NCBI RefSeq assembly: GCF_025965585.1
Contig: NZ_JAOPWR010000428.1
Location: 1-52,413, forward strand
From: Pseudonocardia sp.
GTDB taxonomy: Bacteria > Actinomycetota > Actinomycetes > Mycobacteriales > Pseudonocardiaceae
Direction of reading: 5' to 3'
DNA length: 52,413 nt
The notes below the pieces were generated by a model. That model saw only the letters and a program-made list of their open reading frames with translations. It made no database searches and was not told the DNA's origin. Positions 7,968 through 15,514 of this stretch are shown piece by piece. The position numbers and the translations under genes are program-made. How positions within the stretch are numbered: position 1 is the first letter of the stretch; each line of letters starts with the position of its first letter.

Positions 7968-8738
7968 ATGGACATCGCCGGCGCATCGGCCGTCGTCACG
8001 GGAGGCGCGTCGGGGCTGGGTGAGGCCACCGCGCGGCTGCTGGCAGAGCGCGGGGCGAAGGTGGTCGTGCTCGACCTGCAGGAGGACAAGGGTGAGGCGC
8101 TCGCCGCCGAGATCGGCGGCGTGTTCGCCAAGGCCGACGTCGCGGACGAGGCCCAGGTCAAGGCGGCCGTCGACGCCGCGTCGGAGCTGGGCCCGCTGCG
8201 GATCCTCGTCAACAGCGCGGGTCTGGGCCGCGCGGGGCGGATCATCGGCCGGGACCTGGCCCCCATCCCGCTCGAGCAGTTCGAGTTCGTGCTGCGGGTG
8301 AACCTCGTGGGCACGTACAACTGCGCCCGTCTCGCCGCCTCCGCGATGGCCGCCACCGAGCCGCTGACCGACGGCACCTCGCGGGGCGCGATCCTCAACA
8401 CCGCGTCGGCGGCGGCTTTCGACGGCCAGATCGGGCAGACGCCGTACTCGGCGTCGAAGGGCGGCGTCGTCGGCATGACCCTGCCGATGGCCCGCGACCT
8501 CGCCCGCCACGGCATCCGCGTCAACACCATCGCCCCCGGCTTGATCGACACACCGATCTACGGCACCGGCGAGAAGGCCGAGGCGTTCAAGGCGCAGCTG
8601 GGGCAGAGCGTCGTCTACCCCAACCGGCTGGGCGCCGCGTCGGAGTTCGCCTCGATGGCCCTCGAGGTGCTCACGAACGACTACATGAACGGCGAGACCA
8701 TCCGCCTCGACGGCGCCATCCGGATGCCCCCGAAGTAG
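7968..8738 (+). CDS. SDR oxidoreductase, type-2 3-hydroxyacyl-CoA dehydrogenase-like
   Basis: A 256-aa classical short-chain dehydrogenase. It has the nucleotide site TGGASGLG at 12-19, NNAG-like LVNSAGLG, the catalytic Ser in LNTASAAA and the catalytic pair in YSASKGG, and ends with the usual NGETIRLDGA. The preference for Asp after beta-2 (VVVLDLQ) points to NAD(H). The pattern closely resembles HSD17B10/3-hydroxyacyl-CoA dehydrogenase type 2 and bacterial homologues that act in fatty-acid or branched-chain acyl-CoA breakdown. GGGAG about 10 nt upstream supports ATG 7968. It is a single-gene unit, followed by a strong hairpin. The exact substrate cannot be read from sequence. Confidence 0.85.
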   Translation: MDIAGASAVVTGGASGLGEATARLLAERGAKVVVLDLQEDKGEALAAEIGGVFAKADVADEAQVKAAVDAASELGPLRILVNSAGLGRAGRIIGRDLAPIPLEQFEFVLRVNLVGTYNCARLAASAMAATEPLTDGTSRGAILNTASAAAFDGQIGQTPYSASKGGVVGMTLPMARDLARHGIRVNTIAPGLIDTPIYGTGEKAEAFKAQLGQSVVYPNRLGAASEFASMALEVLTNDYMNGETIRLDGAIRMPPK

Positions 8739-8746
8739 TCCCCCGA

Positions 8747-8788
8747 CGCGACGGAGCCCCCGCCCGGATAGGCAGGGGCTCCGTCGCG
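8747..8788. terminator. Strong bidirectional hairpin between convergent genes
   Basis: A perfect 14-bp stem (CGCGACGGAGCCCC at 8747-8760 with its complement at 8775-8788) and a 14-nt loop lie between the stops of the SDR and the IniB-like gene. There is no U-tract, as is common in high-GC terminators. Confidence 0.75.
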
Positions 8789-8805
8789 GTGATCGCGGCT
8801 CGGGC

Positions 8806-9651
8806 TCAGATCGCGGCGTGGTCCAGCATCGGCTCGGCCGGGACGTGGGCCGGGGCGAGGTCTGCGGTGTCGAAGTGGACGTCGGAGTCGTGGTCGAACG
8901 AGTGGTTGATCGAGTGGTCGTCGTTCCACGTGTTGTCGGTGTGGATCTCGGTGTTGACGCTGTGGTCGTCGGTCGACGTGGTGGTGGTGCTGTGGTCGTC
9001 GGTCGAGTTGTCGACCTGCACGGTGCTGCCGCCGGATCCGAAGGCACCGCCCTCGCCGACGGTGACGTTGCCACCGATGTTCGTGCCGCCCTCGCCGACC
9101 GTCGCGCCCGTGCCGAACCCGCCGGTGCTGTGGTCGCCGGTCACCGCGTCGTTGCCGTCGCCGACCACGTTGCCGTCGCCGTTGACGTTGCCGACCGAGT
9201 TCCCGTCGCCCGTCACGATCGGGGAGTGGTCCACGTCGCCGCCGACCGCGACGGCGCCGTCACCGTTGGCCGTGGTGTTGTGGATGTCGAGGTCCTGGTC
9301 GAAGTCGCCGCCGTGGGTGTCGATCTGCTGGTTGATCGAGTTGTCGGTGGCGTAGTTGTTGGTGATGTAGCTGTTGAGGTACTGGGCGGCGGCCTCGTGC
9401 GAGGCGGCGGGCGTCGCGTAGTCGTGGTGCATCGGCGGGGGCGGCGGCGCGAAGGAGTTGTGGCCGAAGTCGTAGTTGCGGCTGAAGTCGGCGCTCTGGT
9501 CGTCGCAGGCCAGCGTGATGGCGTCGTGGATGTCCTCGGGTGTGGCGTTGTCGAGGCCGATCTCGTGCAGCGTGCCCTGGGGGTCCTGGAGGAAGGCGGC
9601 GCGGAGGCCGGCGTTGCCGAGCAGGTCGCGGATGATGGTGTAGATGTCCAT
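8806..9651 (-). CDS. IniB N-terminal-domain protein with Asp/His/Asn/Thr-rich repeat tail
   Basis: A 281-aa protein. Residues 1-60 form a helical domain (MDIYTIIRDLLGNAG, then FLQDPQGTLHEIGL) of the kind found at the N-terminus of IniB, the isoniazid-inducible mycobacterial protein. The rest is low complexity: a Pro/His patch (69-77), a Gly-Asp-Gly-Asn series (146-168), Gly-rich GEGG/GSGG units (180-210), then Thr/Asp/His/Asn-rich repeats such as DDHSTTTTSTDDHSVN (218-258). It has no signal peptide and no Cys. CGGAGA precedes ATG 9651. The tail could form a beta-solenoid or bind cations; neither is shown. IniB itself has a poorly defined envelope-stress role, so this call is by architecture only. 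Confidence 0.6.
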   Translation of the reverse strand: MDIYTIIRDLLGNAGLRAAFLQDPQGTLHEIGLDNATPEDIHDAITLACDDQSADFSRNYDFGHNSFAPPPPPMHHDYATPAASHEAAAQYLNSYITNNYATDNSINQQIDTHGGDFDQDLDIHNTTANGDGAVAVGGDVDHSPIVTGDGNSVGNVNGDGNVVGDGNDAVTGDHSTGGFGTGATVGEGGTNIGGNVTVGEGGAFGSGGSTVQVDNSTDDHSTTTTSTDDHSVNTEIHTDNTWNDDHSINHSFDHDSDVHFDTADLAPAHVPAEPMLDHAAI

Positions 9652-9965
9652 GGTGATCGTCTCCGTCGGTCTCGGGTCCCGCCGGGGCTTCCGGCGACCA
9701 AGGAGAAATCTAGGAATTTCCCCAGGTCAGCGGACTCCCCCCGACGGCCCCCACCCCATGACGCCTGCGGCAGGCTCTCCTTACCGTCCGGCAACCGCGG
9801 TCCAGCGCAGTTCTCGGGGCGCCGTGGACGCCCTCACGCCCGGCTGCCATCGTGTCCGCGGGGCTGCCCCACTGCGGGGTCGTGAGCACGCGTGACCCGG
9901 GTGGACACCCCTGCAGGACGCGATCGCGGCAACCGTCCGTGCCGGTCACCGGACGGTGAGCCCGT
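9652..9965. other. Intergenic region upstream of the IniB-like gene
   Basis: A 314-bp space between two minus-strand genes. It holds the ribosome site of the IniB-like gene, a short A/T-rich dyad GGAA-T-TTCC at 9713-9721 inside an otherwise GC-rich stretch (a plausible promoter or operator spot), and a terminator hairpin at its right end. No further gene is supported. Confidence 0.5.
9932..9957 (-). terminator. Hairpin after the alpha-galactosidase gene
   Basis: An 8-bp perfect stem (ACCGTCCG with CGGACGGT) and a 10-nt loop begin 8 nt past the TAG stop at 9966. It is the likely terminator of the minus-strand alpha-galactosidase transcript. Confidence 0.6.
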
Positions 9966-12107
9966 CTACGCCACCGCCACCACGTGCAGCAGCACCGCCT
10001 GGTCGGGGTTCAGCAGCGGCGCGGCGAGGCCGATGTGCGCGAGCACCGCGCCGGGCAGCTCGACGCCCTTCTCCAGCCAGGGCGTCTGGGACCGCCCCGA
10101 CGCCCCGACGTCGCCCACCTCCGTGCTCGCCCGCACGCGGTAGGTGCGCGCGGGGTCGAGACCGGGCAGCAGCAGCCGCGGGGGGATCGCGTCGACGGTG
10201 GTGGCCAGCCGCACGTAGGCGTAGACGGCCTCGTCACCCGCCACCACCCCGTGCAGCAGCGCGCCCTCCCCCACGTCGTCGGCGCGGACGGTCACGCCGG
10301 AGTGCAGCACCCCTCGCAGCTGCTTGTAGAGCCCGGCCCACGTCCGCAGCCGGTCGAGCTCGTCGTCGGAGCAGGTGGTGATGTCCCACTCGATGCCCGC
10401 GTGCCCGAACAGCGACGTGACCAGCCGGAACGACAGGTCGCTCGCCCGGCCCGTGGTGTGCGAGACGGGCGCGCCGACGTGGGCGCCGACGAGCTCGGGC
10501 GGCAGCAGCAGACCGGTCCAGCGCTGGATGGCCTGACGCTCCACCGGGTCGGTGCAGTCGGAGCCCCAGATCCGCTCGGTGCGGGCGAGCGTCGCGAGGT
10601 CGGCCCGGCCGCCGCCGGACGCGCACGACTCGATCTCCAGGCCCGGGTGCCGGGAGCGCAGCTCGTCGAGCAGGCGGTGCAGTGCCTCGGTCTGGGCGTG
10701 CACGCCGGGGCGCCCGGCGTGCACGGGCTCGGAGAGGTCCCGGTTGTGGTCCCACTTGATCGCGTCGAGGGCGTACTCGGTGCACAGCGCGTCGATCTGG
10801 CCCAGGACGTGCACGAACGCGTCGGGGTTCGCCAGGTCGATGACGTGCTGGTGGCGGTAGGCGCGGGGCAGGCGATCGGGAGCGGCGAGCACCCAGTCCG
10901 GGTGGGCGCGGGCCACGTCGGAGTCGAGCGAGATCATCTCCGGCTCGAACCAGAGCCCGAACTGCATGCCCAGGCCCCGCACATGCTGCACCAGCGGGTG
11001 CAGGCCGTCGGGCCAGACGACGGGGTCCACCACCCAGTCCCCCAGGCCGCGCGTGTCGTCGCGGCGGCCGAGGAACCATCCGTCGTCCAGCACGAAGCGC
11101 TCGACGCCCAGCGCGGCGGCCCGGTCGGCGAGGCCCTTCAGCCGGTCGAGGTCGTGGTCGAAGTAGACGGCCTCCCAGACGTTGAGCGTCAGCGGCCGCG
11201 GCGACGACGGGTGGCCCACCCGGGTGCGGACGTGACCGTGCAGACGGGCGGACAGTCCGTCGAGGCCGGTGTCGGACCATGCCGCGAGCAGCGTCGGCGC
11301 GGCGTAGGTCTCCCCCGGCGCGAGCACCAGCTCGCCGGGCTCGGCCAGCTCGCCGCCGCCGAGCACCGCGAACCCCTCGGGCACGCGCTCGACGATGTGC
11401 ACGGCGTTGCCCCCGCACGCGACGTGCACGCCCCACACCTCGCCGTGGCCGAAGCCGAAGCCGGGCGTGCCGGCCACCAGCAGCGGTGTGCCGTCGTGTC
11501 CGGGTCGGCCGCGCCAGGACTCGCGCGCACGGATTCCGACATTCAGGGGTGAGCGCTGGGGCGAGTGCTCGCGGCCCCAGCGACCGGCGAGGTCGAGCAT
11601 CTCGCGCGCGCGGGGCGGCACGGGCAACACCGGGGTGATGCCGTCGAGGACGTACTCGCCCTCCCCGCTGTTACTCAGCGTGACTTCAACGACGAGTACA
11701 CCCGAGGGCTCCAGCACCAGCGCGCAAGTCAGTTCCAGCCCGAGACCGGTGTCGCCTGCGACTACCCGCACCGCGTCGGTGGACGCCGCCACCGACGTCG
11801 TCGTCCAGCGCGGGAAAGCCGCCGCCCCAACGGATGTCTCCCCGCGGCGGTGACCGCGGACGGTCGCCCGGCCGGGCCAGCCGTCAGCCGCGCCGGGCAG
11901 CACCGTCAGCGGCCACGGAGCGTCGAGCGCGCCGCGCGGGACACCGGGCTCCAGCGCGTCGACGACGGCAGGGAGTGACCGGGCGGGGAGGTCGAGGTCA
12001 GCGCCCCAGTGGAGGACGCGCGGCAGTCCGGGGCCGGCGACATCGACCAGCACGGCGGTGCCCCCGGATCGGAGCACGACCGCGGGGGTGTTGGAACTTG
12101 TTTGCAT
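9966..12107 (-). CDS. Alpha-galactosidase, glycoside hydrolase family 36
   Basis: A 713-aa GH36 enzyme that releases terminal alpha-1,6-galactose from melibiose or raffinose-type sugars. An N-terminal beta-sandwich (about 1-300) leads into a TIM barrel with FVLDDGWF (338-345), GLWFEPEMIS, the nucleophile Asp453 in KWDHNRDL, and the acid/base Asp517 in WGSDCTD; ESCASGGGRAD lies between them. A C-terminal beta domain ends the protein. CAGGAGAG precedes ATG 12107. There is no signal peptide, so it acts in the cytoplasm on imported sugars. It is divergent from the sugar ABC transporter operon starting at 12239, which should bring in its substrate. Confidence 0.93.
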   Translation of the reverse strand: MQTSSNTPAVVLRSGGTAVLVDVAGPGLPRVLHWGADLDLPARSLPAVVDALEPGVPRGALDAPWPLTVLPGAADGWPGRATVRGHRRGETSVGAAAFPRWTTTSVAASTDAVRVVAGDTGLGLELTCALVLEPSGVLVVEVTLSNSGEGEYVLDGITPVLPVPPRAREMLDLAGRWGREHSPQRSPLNVGIRARESWRGRPGHDGTPLLVAGTPGFGFGHGEVWGVHVACGGNAVHIVERVPEGFAVLGGGELAEPGELVLAPGETYAAPTLLAAWSDTGLDGLSARLHGHVRTRVGHPSSPRPLTLNVWEAVYFDHDLDRLKGLADRAAALGVERFVLDDGWFLGRRDDTRGLGDWVVDPVVWPDGLHPLVQHVRGLGMQFGLWFEPEMISLDSDVARAHPDWVLAAPDRLPRAYRHQHVIDLANPDAFVHVLGQIDALCTEYALDAIKWDHNRDLSEPVHAGRPGVHAQTEALHRLLDELRSRHPGLEIESCASGGGRADLATLARTERIWGSDCTDPVERQAIQRWTGLLLPPELVGAHVGAPVSHTTGRASDLSFRLVTSLFGHAGIEWDITTCSDDELDRLRTWAGLYKQLRGVLHSGVTVRADDVGEGALLHGVVAGDEAVYAYVRLATTVDAIPPRLLLPGLDPARTYRVRASTEVGDVGASGRSQTPWLEKGVELPGAVLAHIGLAAPLLNPDQAVLLHVVAVA

Positions 12108-12238
12108 GTGCGCGACTCTCCTGTTCGACGTTGTTGGAAAGCATTGACTCTTTCGGGGCCGTACGCCATCGTTCCTTCACCTCGCGGTCACACCACGATC
12201 TCGACCGCCGGTCCTGACTGATCACCAATGGAGGCGAC
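12108..12238. promoter_or_regulatory. Divergent galactoside regulon control region
   Basis: A 131-bp region between the alpha-galactosidase and transporter genes. A plus-strand promoter TTGACT (12144-12149), 17 bp, CATCGT (12167-12172) is plausible. An inverted repeat GAAAG-N8-CTTTC (12137-12154) covers the -35 and is a candidate site for the DeoR regulator of this operon. GGAGG 4 nt before ATG 12239 is the ribosome site. Confidence 0.4.
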
Positions 12239-13591
12239 ATGTCCCGACCCTCGTCCGAGGCCCAGTATCTGGCGGGCCTGACGCCCACCTCGGTGGCGGC
12301 CACCCGTATCGGCCGACGTTCGCTGCTCAAGGGCGCCATGACCGGCGCCGGCCTGCTCGGGGCCACCGGACTGCTGGCGGCCTGCGGATCGGGCGGGAGC
12401 ACCGGCGCGACCGACGTCGCCAACGCGAGCGGCGCGCTGTCATTCGGGTCCAACCAGTCCGACGCGGTGCCGAAGAAGGCCTACGAGTCCCTCGTCAAGG
12501 GATTCAACGACCCGGCCGTCCAGATCACGACGAACACGATCGACCACAACACGTTCCAGGAGAACATCAACAACTACCTCCAGGGCCAGCCCGACGACGT
12601 GTTCACGTGGTTCGCGGGCTACCGCATGCGGTTCTTCGCCCAGCAGGGCCTCGTCGGCGACATCAGCGACGTGTGGTCGGGCATCAACGGCATGACCGAC
12701 GCGCAGAAGCAGGCGTCCACCGCCGACGACGGCAAGCAGTACTTCGTGCCGTTCGACTACTACCCGTGGGCCGTCTACTACCGGCCCAGCGTGTTCGCGG
12801 CCAAGGGCTACACGGTCCCGAAGACGCTCGACGAGTTCGTCGCCCTGAACACCCGGATGCAGAAGGACGGCCTCACCCCGATCGCCTTCGGCGACAAGGA
12901 CGGCTGGCCCGCGATGGGCACGTTCGACCAGCTCAACCTGCGGATCAACGGCTACCGGTTCCACATCGACCTGATGGCCGGCAAGCAGGCCTGGGACTCC
13001 CCGCAGGTCAAGAACGTGTTCGACACCTGGAAACGGCTGCTGCCGTTCCACCAGCCCGCCTCCCTCGGCCGCACCTGGCAGGAGGCCGCACAGACGCTGC
13101 AGCAGAAGAAGGCGGGCACGTACATCCTCGGCATGTTCCTCGGCCAGCAGTTCACCCCGGGCGCCGACCTCGACGACCTGGACTTCTTCGGCTTCCCGGA
13201 GATCGACACCACCGTCGGCACGGACGCCGTCGAGGCCCCGATCGACGGCTTCATGATGGCGGCGCGCCCCAAGAACGAGGCGGCGGCCAAGAAGTTCCTC
13301 GGCTACCTCGCCACGGGCCCGGCCGAGAACACCTACCTGGAGTCCGACTCCACCGTCATCGGCACGAACTCGAGTGCCGACACCGCGAAGTACACGAAGC
13401 TGCAGAAGAAGGCCGTCGAGTACATCTCGAGCGCCAAGTCGATCTCGCAGTTCATGGACCGCGACACCCGCCCCGACTTCGCCTCGACGGTGATGATCCC
13501 GGCCATCCAGCAGTTCATCGGCAATCCGAACGACATCGACGGGCTGACGAAGAGCATCGAGAGCCAGAAGAAGTCCATCTTCACCAGCTGA
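12239..13591 (+). CDS. Sugar ABC transporter substrate-binding lipoprotein
   Basis: A 450-aa family 1 extracellular solute-binding protein. The N-terminus carries a twin-arginine-like motif (GRRSLLK, Arg26-Arg27), a hydrophobic stretch and the lipobox LAAC with Cys49, so it is probably exported, lipidated and held on the outer face of the membrane. The mature part has the fold features of oligosaccharide binders (FDYYPWAVYYRP, ILGMFLGQQF). It is the first gene of a run with two permeases, GH42 beta-galactosidase, DeoR, galT and galK, so the ligand is probably a galactoside. No dedicated ABC ATPase is encoded; a shared MsiK-type ATPase elsewhere is expected. Confidence 0.9.
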   Translation: MSRPSSEAQYLAGLTPTSVAATRIGRRSLLKGAMTGAGLLGATGLLAACGSGGSTGATDVANASGALSFGSNQSDAVPKKAYESLVKGFNDPAVQITTNTIDHNTFQENINNYLQGQPDDVFTWFAGYRMRFFAQQGLVGDISDVWSGINGMTDAQKQASTADDGKQYFVPFDYYPWAVYYRPSVFAAKGYTVPKTLDEFVALNTRMQKDGLTPIAFGDKDGWPAMGTFDQLNLRINGYRFHIDLMAGKQAWDSPQVKNVFDTWKRLLPFHQPASLGRTWQEAAQTLQQKKAGTYILGMFLGQQFTPGADLDDLDFFGFPEIDTTVGTDAVEAPIDGFMMAARPKNEAAAKKFLGYLATGPAENTYLESDSTVIGTNSSADTAKYTKLQKKAVEYISSAKSISQFMDRDTRPDFASTVMIPAIQQFIGNPNDIDGLTKSIESQKKSIFTS

Positions 13592-13604
13592 TGGGGCGCC
13601 GGAC

Positions 13605-14573
13605 ATGACTGCACAGGAGATCGCCCCGCAGCCGCGACGAGCGGACGAGAGAGCAGAACCGGCTCCGGCACGGAACGAACGGCCCCGCAACCAGCGGGTG
13701 CGCAAGCTGACGCGCGCCGACCTCGTCGTCGTCTCGATCATGGTGGCGGTCCCGACGCTGCTCATCCTCGTGCTTGTCTGGTTCCCGGCGCTCGCCACGG
13801 TGGCGCTGTCGTTCACCAACTGGAACGGCATCGGCTCGATCAGCTCGATCCAGGGCGTCGGCGCCACCAACTACGTCAACGTCACCACGAACTACCCGCC
13901 GTTCTGGCCGGCGCTGCAGCACAACCTGATCTGGCTGGCCGCGCTGTTCCTCGTGGCCACGCCGGTCGGGATGTTCCTGGCCGTGCTGCTGGACAAGGAG
14001 ATCCGCTTCAGCCGCTTCTACCAGACGGCGATCTACCTGCCGGTGGTGCTGAGCCTGGCGCTGGTCGGGTTCGTGTGGCAGCTCATCTACTCGCGCGACC
14101 AGGGCCTGCTCAACGCGGTGCTGGGCACGCAGGTGGACTGGTACGGCGACCCGAGGTACAACCTGTGGGCGGCGCTGGTGGCCGCGAGCTGGAAGCACGT
14201 CGGCTACATCATGCTGCTCTACCTGGCCGGGCTGAAGGCCGTGGACCCGTCGCTGCGCGAGGCCGCCATGATCGACGGCGCGAACGAGCGGCAGGCGTTC
14301 TTCCGGGTCGTCTTCCCGGTGATGCGGCCGATCAACGTCATCGTCCTCGTCATCACGGTGATCGAGGCGCTGCGCGCGTTCGACCTGGTCTGGGTGATCA
14401 ACAAGGGGCGCAACGGGCTGGAGACCATCGCCACGCTCGTGACGCAGAACGTGGTGGGCGAGGCCAGCCGGATCGGCTTCGGCTCCGCGATGGCCACGAT
14501 CATGCTCCTGATCAGCTCGGTGTTCGTGATCATCTACCTGACGATCGTGATGCGCGAGGAGAAGCAGAAATGA
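13605..14573 (+). CDS. Sugar ABC transporter permease, MalF type
   Basis: A 322-aa membrane protein with about six helices after a charged Pro/Arg-rich cytoplasmic N-terminus of about 35 residues. The EAA loop SLREAAMIDGANERQAFFRVVFP is present as SLREAAMIDGANERQ (from about residue 218), the contact site for the ATPase. It pairs with the next permease. It lies 13 nt after the binding-protein gene and overlaps the next gene by ATGA. Confidence 0.93.
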   Translation: MTAQEIAPQPRRADERAEPAPARNERPRNQRVRKLTRADLVVVSIMVAVPTLLILVLVWFPALATVALSFTNWNGIGSISSIQGVGATNYVNVTTNYPPFWPALQHNLIWLAALFLVATPVGMFLAVLLDKEIRFSRFYQTAIYLPVVLSLALVGFVWQLIYSRDQGLLNAVLGTQVDWYGDPRYNLWAALVAASWKHVGYIMLLYLAGLKAVDPSLREAAMIDGANERQAFFRVVFPVMRPINVIVLVITVIEALRAFDLVWVINKGRNGLETIATLVTQNVVGEASRIGFGSAMATIMLLISSVFVIIYLTIVMREEKQK

Positions 14574-15514
14574 CCACCGCCGGCGCACGTTCCTCCCGCG
14601 GAGGCGGCATCGCGACCGTGGCGGAAAGGCCGGCCGCCCAACCGCTCGCCGGCAAGCGGAACTTTCCGAAGCCCCCGCGGATCGTGCTGCACGTCTTCCT
14701 GTGGGCCGTCTCGCTCGCGTGGCTCTTCCCCATCATGTGGGCGCTGCTCAACTCGTTCCGCGACTACTCCTACACCGCGCAGCACGGCTACGTGTCGTTC
14801 GGCGGGTTCACGCTGAAGAACTACGCGAACGCGTGGACACAGGGCGACTTCGGCATCCACTTCTGGAACTCGCTGGTGATCACCGCCCCGGCCGTGATCA
14901 TCACGCTGTTCCTGTCGTGCTGCATGGGGTTCGTGCTCTCGCGCTTCAGCTTCAAGCTCAACCTGACGCTGCTGGGCGTGTTCCTCGCCGCGAACCTGCT
15001 GCCGCCGCAGGCGCTGCTGATCCCCGTGTACCGGATGTTCCGCAGCATCGAGGTGCCGTTCTGGCTCAGCGACTCGGGCACCCTGCTCAACACGCCGATC
15101 GGCGTGATCCTCATGAACATCGCCTTCCAGCTCGGCTTCTGCACGTTCGTGCTGAGCAACTACATGAAGACGATCCCGAACGAGATCTACGAGTCGGCAC
15201 GGGTGGACGGTGCGAGCGTCCTGCGCCAGTTCTTCCAGCTCACACTGCCGCTGTGCCGGCCGCCGCTGGCCGCGCTGGCGACGCTGCAGGTCACGTGGGT
15301 CTACAACGAGTTCTTCTGGGCCACCGTGCTGCTGCAGCGCGGTGACAAGTTCCCGGTCACGAGCTCGCTGAACAACCTGCAGGGTCAGTTCTTCACCGAC
15401 TACAACCTGCTCTCGGCCGGGTCGGTGCTGGTCATGCTGCCGGTCCTGATCATCTTCTTCGCACTGCAGCGCCAGTTCGTCTCGGGTCTCACGTTGGGAG
15501 CGACAAAGGGATGA
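14570..15514 (+). CDS. Sugar ABC transporter permease, MalG type
   Basis: A 314-aa membrane protein of the carbohydrate ABC permease 2 family with six helices and the EAA loop EIYESARVDGASVLRQFF (from about residue 205). It ends with FVSGLTLGATKG, the standard C-terminus of MalG-type permeases, which supports the frame. The start ATG at 14570 overlaps the previous stop (ATGA), and its own stop overlaps the beta-galactosidase ATG the same way. Confidence 0.94.
   Translation: MTTAGARSSRGGGIATVAERPAAQPLAGKRNFPKPPRIVLHVFLWAVSLAWLFPIMWALLNSFRDYSYTAQHGYVSFGGFTLKNYANAWTQGDFGIHFWNSLVITAPAVIITLFLSCCMGFVLSRFSFKLNLTLLGVFLAANLLPPQALLIPVYRMFRSIEVPFWLSDSGTLLNTPIGVILMNIAFQLGFCTFVLSNYMKTIPNEIYESARVDGASVLRQFFQLTLPLCRPPLAALATLQVTWVYNEFFWATVLLQRGDKFPVTSSLNNLQGQFFTDYNLLSAGSVLVMLPVLIIFFALQRQFVSGLTLGATKG

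Noticed and set aside
8806..9300. Repeat-rich stretch considered as a CRISPR array or tandem satellite
   Set aside because: Units vary in length and keep an open reading frame with coding bias; there are no equal spacers.
8818..9885. Plus-strand 355-codon open frame (Val/Gly/Asp-rich)
   Set aside because: It is the complement of the repeat-rich IniB-like gene; repeats on one strand create open frames on the other. It has no plausible ribosome site.
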